From positions 2,988,685 to 3,052,684 of the forward strand of contig NZ_JADDXR010000002.1 in NCBI RefSeq assembly GCF_015330125.1: a DNA stretch of 64,000 nucleotides. The letters run 5' to 3'. Origin of the DNA: Zobellia nedashkovskayae. GTDB lineage: Bacteria; Bacteroidota; Bacteroidia; Flavobacteriales; Flavobacteriaceae. Of the stretch, positions 8,501-17,067 are shown one piece after another. Below the pieces are notes generated by a model, which worked only from the letters and a program-made list of their open reading frames with translations, searched no databases and was not told the origin of the DNA. The stretch's first letter is position 1, and each line of letters starts with the position of its first letter. A program made the position numbers and the translations under genes.

Positions 8501-10486
8501 ATGAAAGTAATAATGAAAGTGGTATTGTTCGCATTTGTTGCGATGTTGACTTTGGGCAAAGGATTAGCTCAAGATAAAGAAGTGAAAAAACTGTCGGATG
8601 ATGAACGTATGGAATGGTGGCGTGATGCCAAATTTGGAATGTTCATACACTGGGGTGTGTATTCTATTCCGGGTGGTGAAAGAAACGGAAAAGTTTGCGG
8701 TGGTGGCGCCGAATGGATCATGGACAAATTGGATTACACTATTGAAGAATATGAAAAATTACCTCCCGTATTTGATCCGGTAAAGTTTGATGCTGATGAG
8801 TGGGTAGCGATGGCCAAAGATGCCGGGATGAAGTATATCGTAATCACATCAAAACACCATGATGGTTTTGGTCTGTGGGATTCTAAAGTATCTGATTACG
8901 ATATTATGGATTCGTCTCCTTTTAAAAGAGACGTCATTAAAGAATTATCGGATGCATGTAAAAAACAAGATATTGTTTTCTGTTTTTATCATTCGATCGT
9001 AGATTGGCACCATCCTCAGGCACAGGGCAATTTATTCCCTAATTACAATGCAGGTCAAAAAGACCAAACCGTTGTAAATCCTGAATTTCCAGAATACTTT
9101 AAAGATTATCTAAAACCACAGGTTAAAGAGCTATTGACCAATTATGGTGATATAGGAGTAGTTTGGTTTGATGGAGATTGGATTGCGGATTACACCACCG
9201 AAATGGGTAAGGAAATGTATGATTTTATCCGAGAAATTCAACCCAATACCATCATCAATAATAGAGTAGATAAGGGCCGTATGGGAATGGAAGGTATGGA
9301 CCGAGAAGGGAACTTTGCGGGTGATTTTGGTACTCCAGAACAAGAAATACCAGCTACGGGAATTGATTCTGATTGGGAGTCTTGTATGACTATGAACGGG
9401 TCTTGGGGTTACAAACCATCTGATGATAACTGGAAGAGCAGTGAAAAGCTAATTCAAAATTTGGTTGATATCGTATCCAAAGGAGGTAATTTCCTTTTAA
9501 ATATAGGTCCTGACGGTCTTGGTCAGTTTCCACCGGAGAGCGTAGAGCGATTAAAAGCTATGGGAGACTGGACGGAGGTAAACGGTGAAGCCATTTATGG
9601 AAGTAGTGCTAGTCCTTATGATAGACCTGAATGGGGCCGTTATACAATTAAGGATGATATTCTTTATGCTCATGTTTTTGATTGGCCAGAAGATGGCAAC
9701 CTAGTTATTAATAGCGACATTAAATTACAGAGAGCCACTTTATTGGCAGACGGAACTAAATTAAAAGCAGGACTTACCGATAAAGGTTTAACCATTCAGT
9801 TGCCAAAAATAGCACTTGACGCTGCCGCTACCGTCATTAAAATGACTTTGCTGTCTAAGGATGATTGGGCAAATTTTGGAAAATATAAAGCTGCAAACGA
9901 GCAGTTGAAAGCACCTGCTAAAAAAGAGAACCGTGTTGTTTTTATGGGGAATTCTATTACTGAAGGCTGGGGCAAAAATAATCCTGAGTTTTTTGAAAAA
10001 AATCCATCATACATCAATAGGGGAATAAGCGGCCAGGTAACACAACAAATGTTGTTGCGTTTTAGTCCAGATGTTATTGATTTGAACCCTAAGGCTGTTG
10101 TTATATTGGCAGGAACTAATGATCTTGCAGGTAACCGTGGTCCCATCAGTATGGACCAGATTGCGAAGAATATATTCTCAATGGCTCAGTTAGCCAAAGC
10201 GAATGGTATTAAAGTGGTTCTGGCATCGGCATTACCAGCTAATAGTTACTCTTGGAGTCCGTCTATTTCACCTGCTGATCAGATAGTTGAACTGAACAAA
10301 AAAATTAAGGCATATGCGGATAAAAACAATATAGTCTACCTAGATTATTATACGCCGATGGTAGATGCACAGAAAGGCTTAAAAAGCGAGTATGGTAGAG
10401 ATAGTGTGCATCCAAACCTTGATGGATATAATGTTATGGCCCCACTCGTGAAGGAAGCTATTGCCAAAGCAATGAAGAAGAAATAG
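8501..10486 (+). CDS. GH29 alpha-L-fucosidase fused to SGNH/GDSL esterase
   Basis: A 661-residue secreted fusion (signal peptide about 1-23). Residues ~30-455 are GH29: FGMFIHWG, SKHHDGFGLWDS and the nucleophile Asp224 in VVWFDGDW. Residues ~475-661 are an SGNH hydrolase: block I GNSITEG with Ser485, block III GTND with Asn540, and block V DSVHP with Asp634 and His637. All expected catalytic residues of both domains appear present. The reading is that one polypeptide removes an acyl (probably acetyl) group and an alpha-linked L-fucose. It is the last gene of segment A, 16 nt after the beta-helix gene, and is followed by two hairpins. Domain assignments are strong; the acyl substrate is inferred. 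Confidence 0.9.
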   Translation: MKVIMKVVLFAFVAMLTLGKGLAQDKEVKKLSDDERMEWWRDAKFGMFIHWGVYSIPGGERNGKVCGGGAEWIMDKLDYTIEEYEKLPPVFDPVKFDADEWVAMAKDAGMKYIVITSKHHDGFGLWDSKVSDYDIMDSSPFKRDVIKELSDACKKQDIVFCFYHSIVDWHHPQAQGNLFPNYNAGQKDQTVVNPEFPEYFKDYLKPQVKELLTNYGDIGVVWFDGDWIADYTTEMGKEMYDFIREIQPNTIINNRVDKGRMGMEGMDREGNFAGDFGTPEQEIPATGIDSDWESCMTMNGSWGYKPSDDNWKSSEKLIQNLVDIVSKGGNFLLNIGPDGLGQFPPESVERLKAMGDWTEVNGEAIYGSSASPYDRPEWGRYTIKDDILYAHVFDWPEDGNLVINSDIKLQRATLLADGTKLKAGLTDKGLTIQLPKIALDAAATVIKMTLLSKDDWANFGKYKAANEQLKAPAKKENRVVFMGNSITEGWGKNNPEFFEKNPSYINRGISGQVTQQMLLRFSPDVIDLNPKAVVILAGTNDLAGNRGPISMDQIAKNIFSMAQLAKANGIKVVLASALPANSYSWSPSISPADQIVELNKKIKAYADKNNIVYLDYYTPMVDAQKGLKSEYGRDSVHPNLDGYNVMAPLVKEAIAKAMKKK

Positions 10487-10613
10487 AAGTCTACAGTTTA
10501 ATATTATTTTGCAGAAGCAAATATAAAATCGCTGTCATATAAAAAATAGAGGTATAAAAATTATTGAAATTTTGATAAGAATAACAATCGATTTTTATTT
10601 TGAATAACCTCTT

Positions 10614-10643
10614 TATAGCCCATTATATAAGTAATGGGCTATA
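10614..10643. terminator. Perfect 12-bp hairpin downstream of the GH29-SGNH gene
   Basis: TATAGCCCATTA (10614-10625) pairs perfectly with TAATGGGCTATA (10632-10643) around a 6-nt loop. The following bases are AT-rich but not a clean T-run, so it may be a weak terminator or a 3'-end stabilising hairpin. Confidence 0.5.
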
Positions 10644-10680
10644 ATTTATATGTCCTGAATACTATATTATATTATATATA

Positions 10681-10726
10681 GCCAAGAACTGATAACATTG
10701 TAATGTAATTGGTTCTTGGCTTTTTT
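10681..10726 (+). terminator. Rho-independent terminator after PUL segment A
   Basis: GCCAAGAAC (10681-10689) pairs with GTTCTTGGC (10712-10720), and six T residues (10721-10726) follow immediately. The loop contains a smaller inverted repeat. This separates the transcript ending with the fucosidase-esterase from the one starting at 10789. Confidence 0.8.
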
Positions 10727-10788
10727 ATGAAAACCATCGGCAATGTTATAGTTTGTCCTCTTAGGCATAGGGCAATACTTAATTCTAT

Positions 10789-12726
10789 ATGATGAAAAAA
10801 ATACTTCAATTTATGTGTTGCTTTACAATGATGGTTGTTCTCAATCAAGATGTTTTAGGGCAAACTTCTTCTGGGCATTTAGATATTTCCACTTACCTAG
10901 AACTGGCAGATAGTGATATCATCTATCCGTCTTCTGAACAAATAGAAATGCTTAAAAAGGTAATGCCTAAAGAAGCTTTTCAACCAGCGCCAAAAATATC
11001 GGATAGAGCTTATTGGGATGCGATTGCAAACTCTGAATTAGGTCAAGACTACTTAGTAAAAGCGAATGAATTACTGGACAAAAAACCTGAAGTGCCTATA
11101 ACTGATAGTATTTACCGTTTGGCCAATAAAGATGGAAACAGGGGAATTTATAAACCAAGGTATTATAGAACTATGGACCATCTTGAACATTTTATTTTAG
11201 GCGAATGTCTAGAGAATTATGGTCGGTTTTTACCCCAAATCATCAGCTACAGTAATGCCATTATGGATATGAAATCATGGTTACATCCCAATCATGATGA
11301 TAATGATAACGGAGTGTTGGAAGGGAGACGTATGACCATTGATTTGGGAGCGCGGAAATTTGGGTCGGTATTGGCCTTGGCCGAATCACTTTTAGAAGAT
11401 AAACTCTCAGTAGATTTAAAGAATAGAATCAATGAGAACCTTCAAAACCGAATTATTGACACCTATCTGAAAAGCACTCAGTTTTTAGACGAGAACAACA
11501 AATGGATTAAAAGCACAAGCAATTGGAATTCCGTGTGTACCAGTGGTACAGTTTTAACCACTATAACGAGTTCTGAAAATTATAAGGAACGATTAGCAAC
11601 GGTAGGTTCGGCATTAAATAGCATGGTTTTTTATTTAAGTGGATTTGGTGATGATGGTTATTGCTCTGAAGGTTTGGGATATTGGGGCTATGGTTTTGGG
11701 CACTACTTGTATTTAGCTCAAATACTGCATGATTATACAGATGGTCAAATTGATTTATTTGCTTTTAATAATGCAGATAAAATGAAAAATGTAGGCAATT
11801 TTCCTGAAGGTTTTGAAATTCAGAACAAGGTCTGTTCTCCTTTTTCAGATGGGGTCTCGTCTATTTCAAGCAAGGGAAGCAATTTTGCCAATGTACTATC
11901 GGCAAAACATTATGGAGCTATTCCTCCCACAGAAATCAGAATGGAAGAAGCCGCCGAACAACTAATAGCTTGGCAAAATACAGATATGTTTCAAGTAGCG
12001 GAAACGGCAACTACATCAGAATTGCCTAATCATACTTTTTTCAATGAATTCGGAATGGTGATTTCAAGAGGTAAACAAGAAGCTCCATTTTCTATTGCGG
12101 TAAAAGCAGGGCACAATGCAGAAAATCATAATCATAGTGATGTGGGCACGTACACCTTGGTGCTAGATGATGAGATTATGACAGGAGATATTGGCGCACC
12201 TTCCTACAGAGCAGGTTCATTTTCGCCGGATAATAAAGCAAGAAGTTCTTGGGGGCATCCTGTTCCAATAATAAATAACACTTTACAATTTAATGGAATA
12301 GAATTTAATGGTATCATCATTGAAACTGAATTTAAAGAAGATAAAGACAAGGTAATTATGAATATTATGCCAGCTTATGAACTACCTATGTTACAGACTT
12401 TGACAAGAACTATGGTTAATGATAAATCTGGTTTGGGTAGTATAACAATTGAAGATCAGTTTATAGCAACGGAACCAGTTAGTTTCGGTTCTGCAATAAT
12501 GACATTGAATACTTATGAAATCATAGATGATACTACGGTTATTCTAACATCTAAAAATCACAAAGTAAAAGCTGAAATTAAGAGTGAAGGTTTTGAAATT
12601 AGTATAAATGACGTGGTTGTTCCTGTAGCGCATTTAAGAGAAGGCGGACCTGCCTACAGAATAGGAATTGATGCTAAAACACAAGTTGAAGAAGGGAAAT
12701 TAACTATTACCTATACACCATTATAG
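10789..12726 (+). CDS. Heparinase II/III-family lyase (second lyase type)
   Basis: A 645-residue protein with a signal peptide ending near DVLGQ. An alpha/alpha-toroid region comes first, with NWNSVC and a Gly/Tyr-rich DGYCSEGLGYWGYGFGHY segment. The heparinase II/III beta-sandwich follows, with the signature ENHNHSDVGTY near residue 445 (His and neighbouring residues bind metal or act in catalysis in this superfamily). It is clearly different from the two ~940-residue lyases in this locus. The stop codon directly abuts the ATG of the next gene (12727), so the two are translationally close. It is probably an exo- or oligo-lyase on uronate-containing chains; CAZy family not assigned. Confidence 0.78.
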   Translation: MMKKILQFMCCFTMMVVLNQDVLGQTSSGHLDISTYLELADSDIIYPSSEQIEMLKKVMPKEAFQPAPKISDRAYWDAIANSELGQDYLVKANELLDKKPEVPITDSIYRLANKDGNRGIYKPRYYRTMDHLEHFILGECLENYGRFLPQIISYSNAIMDMKSWLHPNHDDNDNGVLEGRRMTIDLGARKFGSVLALAESLLEDKLSVDLKNRINENLQNRIIDTYLKSTQFLDENNKWIKSTSNWNSVCTSGTVLTTITSSENYKERLATVGSALNSMVFYLSGFGDDGYCSEGLGYWGYGFGHYLYLAQILHDYTDGQIDLFAFNNADKMKNVGNFPEGFEIQNKVCSPFSDGVSSISSKGSNFANVLSAKHYGAIPPTEIRMEEAAEQLIAWQNTDMFQVAETATTSELPNHTFFNEFGMVISRGKQEAPFSIAVKAGHNAENHNHSDVGTYTLVLDDEIMTGDIGAPSYRAGSFSPDNKARSSWGHPVPIINNTLQFNGIEFNGIIIETEFKEDKDKVIMNIMPAYELPMLQTLTRTMVNDKSGLGSITIEDQFIATEPVSFGSAIMTLNTYEIIDDTTVILTSKNHKVKAEIKSEGFEISINDVVVPVAHLREGGPAYRIGIDAKTQVEEGKLTITYTPL

Positions 12727-15537
12727 ATGAATAATTATATACAGAAAGTGACCGAAATGTTGACAAGAAACAGTAGAATATCAATAATTGTCAATAGAAC
12801 ATTCACTGTGGTATTGGGTTTCTATTTGTTCACCACTTATATATCAGCTCAAAACTCATCAGATATCCCATTACCGGAAAACTTGGTGCAAGGGTACCCA
12901 AGGTTGTACATCACTAATGCTGAAAAGAAAGACCTTCAGAAAACCATCAAAAAAGAAGCGTGGGCAAAAAATGTTTTAGCAGGTTTACATGATGAAGTTG
13001 ACGAACACGTAGAGCGTCATGTATCTGATTCGGAATGGATGGTATCTCGTCTTCAGATGTACTGGAAAACGAAATCAACCAATATATATATAAATGGGGT
13101 AGATTATTCTCATGCAGACGGTGAAGCTCCGGTTCCGACAGTTCGATTTACAGGTTCTCGTAATTCTGCCACGCCATATGCTAAGCCTAAGTTAGAAGAT
13201 ATACAACCGTATATGGATGACCCCAGAGGTTTGTATTTACCGAATAAAACAAAAGAAGGACATCCTTTTGAATGGGCAGAACAATCCGAAACCGGTAATA
13301 TAATTGTTTCTATTAACGAAGATATTATTGGTTTGGCTAGAGATGCTGCCTTTCTGTATTGGTTAGAGAATGACGAAAATTTTGCAAAGTTTGCTTATGA
13401 TATTTTCCATACCTATATGGAAGGTATGTCGTATCGAAGTGAGCCTATCGACTTGCTAAACGGTCATATACAAACACTTGTTGGTTTTACACATTTTCAG
13501 GTGATACATGAAAGAGCTTTGAGAGAAGTATCCATTTTGTATGATTTTTTACATGGATATATAGAAGCCAACCATCCAGAAAATATTGCGATGTATGATA
13601 AGACTATTAAAAGATGGACAGATCAAGTTATTAAAAACGGAGTACCACAGAACAATTGGAATTTGCATCAAGCCAACATCATCTTAAAAGCAGCCATGGT
13701 TTTGCAAGACGATGAAAATTATGAGGATAAAAAAGGACGTGAGTATTATATTAATTACATCTTAAATGTTACTTCCGCTAGGCAGTGGTCGCTATCAAAG
13801 TTTATTGATTACGGCTATGATGAAAGTAATGGGGTTTGGAACGAATGTCCTAGTTATTCACTCGGGGTAACAAGTAGTCTTACCGAATTTATTCGTGATT
13901 TCGATAACACATTTGATCATAATATTCTTCCGTATACTCCTGTAATGAGTAAAGCGGTGAAAATGATGCCACAGTATTTATTTCCAAACAATCAAATTGT
14001 AGCATTTGGAGATTCTTACTACGGACCTATAAGTACCGAGGCAATAGGGGATATGATTAGAATTGCCCAGAAAAATGGGGACGATGAGTTAGAAGAAGAT
14101 TTTACGGGATTGTATCGCTTGTTTGCAAAAGACAATGAGCAATCAGGTAAAAATAGCGGTAGAAAAGACAAAAGTATCTCTTCTTTTTTTGCTGCCAAGC
14201 CGTTAGTTTTAAATCCAAAATATAAGCAGCATGACATAAAAGATTATATCACACAGACCTTTAATGCACCAAGTGTTAGCTGGCATGTGCAGCGTATGGG
14301 CACTGGTACAAATGGAATGATGGCCTCTTTAAATGGCTCTTTAGGAAACCATATGCATGCTAATGGCATCAATATGGAACTCTATGGAAAAGGCTTCGTT
14401 CAAGGTGCAGACCCGGGTAAGGGAGCTAACTATTTGCAACCTATCTATTTAGAATACTATTCTCAGTTTCCTGCTCATAACACGGTAATGGTAGATGGAG
14501 CTTCTTCGTACACCGAAATGTTGAGCTATCATGGCTTTGATGTTCTGGGAGAATACCCAAAATCGGAGCAGAAAGACGGTTTTTACGAAGGTATCACCTA
14601 TTCAGAGGTTTACTTTTTAGAACCGGAAACCCAAAGTGATCAAAGTAGGTTGGTAGGTATTGTTAAAACAGGCGAAACTACCGGATATTATATTGATGTT
14701 TTTCGTTCTAAAAAACAGCGCAAAGGCGATAAATTTCATGACTATTACTACCATAACCTAGGGCAAAGTATGCAGGTGATGGATGTTGGTGGAAATCCGC
14801 TGAAGTTAACCGAAATTGAAGAAATGGCGTTCGCTGGCGGCCACCTTTATGCCTTGGATTACATGTGGGATAAAAAATCGGTAAAGCTAGAAGAAGATTA
14901 CCAAGCCGAATGGAAAATAGATATGCCCGAAGGTGAGGATGATGTTTTTATGAATTTATGGATGAAGGGTACGGAGGGGCGTGAGGTATTCTCCATAAAA
15001 TCTCCGCCGAACAAAGCGTTTAAAAATAATCATGGCCTGCCGTATGAAGTAGACGAAGAACCTTACTTGACCTTTGCGGCCAGACAACATGGCCCTGCAT
15101 GGGAAAAACCTTTCGTTTCGGTCTATGAACCTTTTACTTCCGCCGAAGGGAAAAGTATAGAGAAGATTTCAGGCTTCGATGACGAAAACGGAAATACCGA
15201 ATTCGTGGGGCTGAACATTATACATAAATCCGGTCGTGAGGATATGGTTTTCTCTTCTGGAAATCACAAGAAAGTAAACTATAAAGCAATGTCTAGTGAT
15301 GCCACCTATACTTTAGTCGGGATTGAAAAGAACGGAGATTGGGTAGTTTTTATAGGAAACGGAAAAGAGGTTTCGGCTAAAGGTTACACTATTTTGGCTT
15401 CTGAAATTGGGAATGTAGTATTGGAATTAAAACAAGGTGAGCTGCTATTAAATAACGAAGTGCCGGTTAGCATTAGGCATAAAAATTTAGAGAAGAAATT
15501 TGATACCGGAACATTGCGAAAAATTGTAATAGAATAA
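12727..15537 (+). CDS. Heparinase II/III-superfamily polysaccharide lyase (PL37-like), copy 2
   Basis: 936 residues, paralogous to 3278-6097 over the full length. It has the same order of blocks: SEWMVSRLQM, KLEDIQPYMDDPRGLYL, NNWNLHQA, NHMHANG near residue 540, PAHNTVMVDG, and FRSKKQRKGD. In the signature the first copy reads HAHANG and this one HMHANG. Either the Met at 12727 or the internal Met at residue 12 could start translation; a signal peptide ends near TTYISAQ. The ATG follows the previous stop with no gap. It presumably cleaves beside a uronic acid in the same polysaccharide as copy 1, but at a differently substituted site. PL37 membership is tentative. Confidence 0.77.
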   Translation: MNNYIQKVTEMLTRNSRISIIVNRTFTVVLGFYLFTTYISAQNSSDIPLPENLVQGYPRLYITNAEKKDLQKTIKKEAWAKNVLAGLHDEVDEHVERHVSDSEWMVSRLQMYWKTKSTNIYINGVDYSHADGEAPVPTVRFTGSRNSATPYAKPKLEDIQPYMDDPRGLYLPNKTKEGHPFEWAEQSETGNIIVSINEDIIGLARDAAFLYWLENDENFAKFAYDIFHTYMEGMSYRSEPIDLLNGHIQTLVGFTHFQVIHERALREVSILYDFLHGYIEANHPENIAMYDKTIKRWTDQVIKNGVPQNNWNLHQANIILKAAMVLQDDENYEDKKGREYYINYILNVTSARQWSLSKFIDYGYDESNGVWNECPSYSLGVTSSLTEFIRDFDNTFDHNILPYTPVMSKAVKMMPQYLFPNNQIVAFGDSYYGPISTEAIGDMIRIAQKNGDDELEEDFTGLYRLFAKDNEQSGKNSGRKDKSISSFFAAKPLVLNPKYKQHDIKDYITQTFNAPSVSWHVQRMGTGTNGMMASLNGSLGNHMHANGINMELYGKGFVQGADPGKGANYLQPIYLEYYSQFPAHNTVMVDGASSYTEMLSYHGFDVLGEYPKSEQKDGFYEGITYSEVYFLEPETQSDQSRLVGIVKTGETTGYYIDVFRSKKQRKGDKFHDYYYHNLGQSMQVMDVGGNPLKLTEIEEMAFAGGHLYALDYMWDKKSVKLEEDYQAEWKIDMPEGEDDVFMNLWMKGTEGREVFSIKSPPNKAFKNNHGLPYEVDEEPYLTFAARQHGPAWEKPFVSVYEPFTSAEGKSIEKISGFDDENGNTEFVGLNIIHKSGREDMVFSSGNHKKVNYKAMSSDATYTLVGIEKNGDWVVFIGNGKEVSAKGYTILASEIGNVVLELKQGELLLNNEVPVSIRHKNLEKKFDTGTLRKIVIE

Positions 15538-15547
15538 AATAAGAAAA

Positions 15548-16771
15548 ATGAAAAATAAAATAAGATTTCAGGCCAAGTCAATCAAAGCATTATGTACAAT
15601 ATATAGTCTATTTCTGGTTTGCTTGCATTCCAGCGGTCAGGAACAATCATCATTATTTATAAGTGATGGTTCTGATTTTAAAGCGCAGTCCTATTTTCCA
15701 AAATTTAGCTGGGAAACGACCCCAATGTATTATCATTTTGGTGATATTGACCGTGTTTTAGAACCTGAAGAAGTCAAGTTTATTTCAGATAGAACCGATT
15801 TTATCTGTATGGAGAAATCACATGCATACAATCTGCTTGGTGACCAGGTATTGGGTACAAAGCATGAGGTGGAAGCATTTCATGAAGTAAAGCCTGAAAT
15901 CAAAGTGTTGTTCTACTACAATTCGTATGTGGCATGGCCCTTTCCACGATTTAATAAAGAATTCACACCAGATGGCATTGCGAAAAACGAAGAATTGACC
16001 AAATTTTTGGCACGTGATCCTAAAACTGGAAAACTCTTGGAAAAAACAAGAGGACCGGCATTTTCATACTATTTTGATGCTATGAATCCAGAATTTCGTG
16101 AATGGTGGGTGCAATCGGCTGTTGAAGGTATTAAAATTTCAGGTGCAGACGGTATTTTCATTGATCGTATGAATGTGGACGTGAATGCAAATTATCCGGT
16201 GGATGATTTAACTGCATTAGCTGAAGCCAAAGGTAAAATGATGGCAGCTCTTAGAGAACAAATGGGACCGGATAAAATATTGGTAGGTAACAATGCGGCC
16301 ACTACAAAAGAGGTTTTTCCATATTGTGATGCCTTTATGTTTGAGCATTATAATGCCTCTGTTACGAATAAAGAAAATCTACTGAAAGAATGGGGCGTTA
16401 TGGAACGCGTTGCCAAGGCTGGGAAAATTTCAATTTATCGTTTTGGAGCCAAAGGAAAAGGGAAAAATGACATCACAACAGGAGCGACAAAAACCGATGG
16501 AATAGAGAAAAGGTCTCATGATCAATTAGAATTTCATCAAGCCTGTTACCTTATCGGCGCTCAACCTTATTCTTATTTTCAGTGGAATTGGGGTTGGAAC
16601 CTGGAAGATGGTAATCTGGTAGATTATCCTTCATTACAAAAACCATTAGGAAAACCCAAAGGGGCTTTTAAACGTGTAAACCCGGAAGGGTGGGAATTTA
16701 CCCGTGAATTTGAACATGCAAGTGTATGGGTAGATACTGAGGCAAGGAAGGCAAAAATAACCTGGCATTAA
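15548..16771 (+). CDS. Putative TIM-barrel glycoside hydrolase (GHL15-like)
   Basis: 407 residues with a signal peptide of about 30. The sequence has the strand pattern of a (beta/alpha)8 barrel: DFICMEKSHAYN, EIKVLFYYNSYVAW, GADGIFIDRMN and ILVGNNAA. Asp206 (in FIDRMN) and Glu266 (in AFMFEHYN) sit at strand ends where catalytic acids of such barrels usually lie. It resembles the 'putative glycosyl-hydrolase-like' families (GHL15 type). It starts 10 nt after the lyase, so it belongs to segment B. No experimentally known activity can be assigned from sequence. In context a glycosidase acting on a lyase product is the simplest reading. Confidence 0.62.
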   Translation: MKNKIRFQAKSIKALCTIYSLFLVCLHSSGQEQSSLFISDGSDFKAQSYFPKFSWETTPMYYHFGDIDRVLEPEEVKFISDRTDFICMEKSHAYNLLGDQVLGTKHEVEAFHEVKPEIKVLFYYNSYVAWPFPRFNKEFTPDGIAKNEELTKFLARDPKTGKLLEKTRGPAFSYYFDAMNPEFREWWVQSAVEGIKISGADGIFIDRMNVDVNANYPVDDLTALAEAKGKMMAALREQMGPDKILVGNNAATTKEVFPYCDAFMFEHYNASVTNKENLLKEWGVMERVAKAGKISIYRFGAKGKGKNDITTGATKTDGIEKRSHDQLEFHQACYLIGAQPYSYFQWNWGWNLEDGNLVDYPSLQKPLGKPKGAFKRVNPEGWEFTREFEHASVWVDTEARKAKITWH

Positions 16772-16991
16772 TTTATGGTCCTAATAAAGTTTTTAGGGGT
16801 GTTAATAGCTTTGAGTAATACTTTTATTGCCTAAACCATGAGAGTACATGACAGTTGAGCAAAGATAAAAGGTTAGTTTTATGCTGAATTCTTGTTTTTA
16901 GGATTTTGGATATAGAACTAAACTCCTTAAGAATTTCAAAACCTTATATAACCCCGTTTTTACGGAAAAAAATCATGAGTTATAGTATTGG

Positions 16992-17008
16992 GCATATAAT
17001 TTATATGC
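16992..17008. promoter_or_regulatory. 17-bp perfect palindrome upstream of segment C
   Basis: GCATATAA (16992-16999), a central T, and TTATATGC (17001-17008) form a perfect inverted repeat 60 nt before the ATG at 17068. It could be an operator for a dimeric regulator. A 13-nt portion (TATAATTTATATG) also occurs at 10640-10652 upstream of segment B. The AT-richness lowers its significance. The rest of the 16772-17067 gap holds nothing I can name. Confidence 0.4.
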
Positions 17009-17067
17009 TATTTCTATCACTAGAATTACATTGCCATTGAAATATAACTTTATAAATTTTAAGTGAA

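Larger units (their letters stand above)
10487..10788. other. Intergenic region between PUL segments A and B
   Basis: 302 nt without a credible gene. It holds two hairpins (10614-10643 and 10681-10726) that end segment A, an AT-rich stretch TATAATTTATATG at 10640-10652 that recurs upstream of 17068, and about 60 nt of leader before the next gene. No clear TAnnTTTG promoter with good spacing was found here. Confidence 0.6.

Noticed and set aside
16772..17067. Possible small gene in the gap before segment C
   Set aside because: Only short frames without a plausible product or start; the region reads as non-coding.
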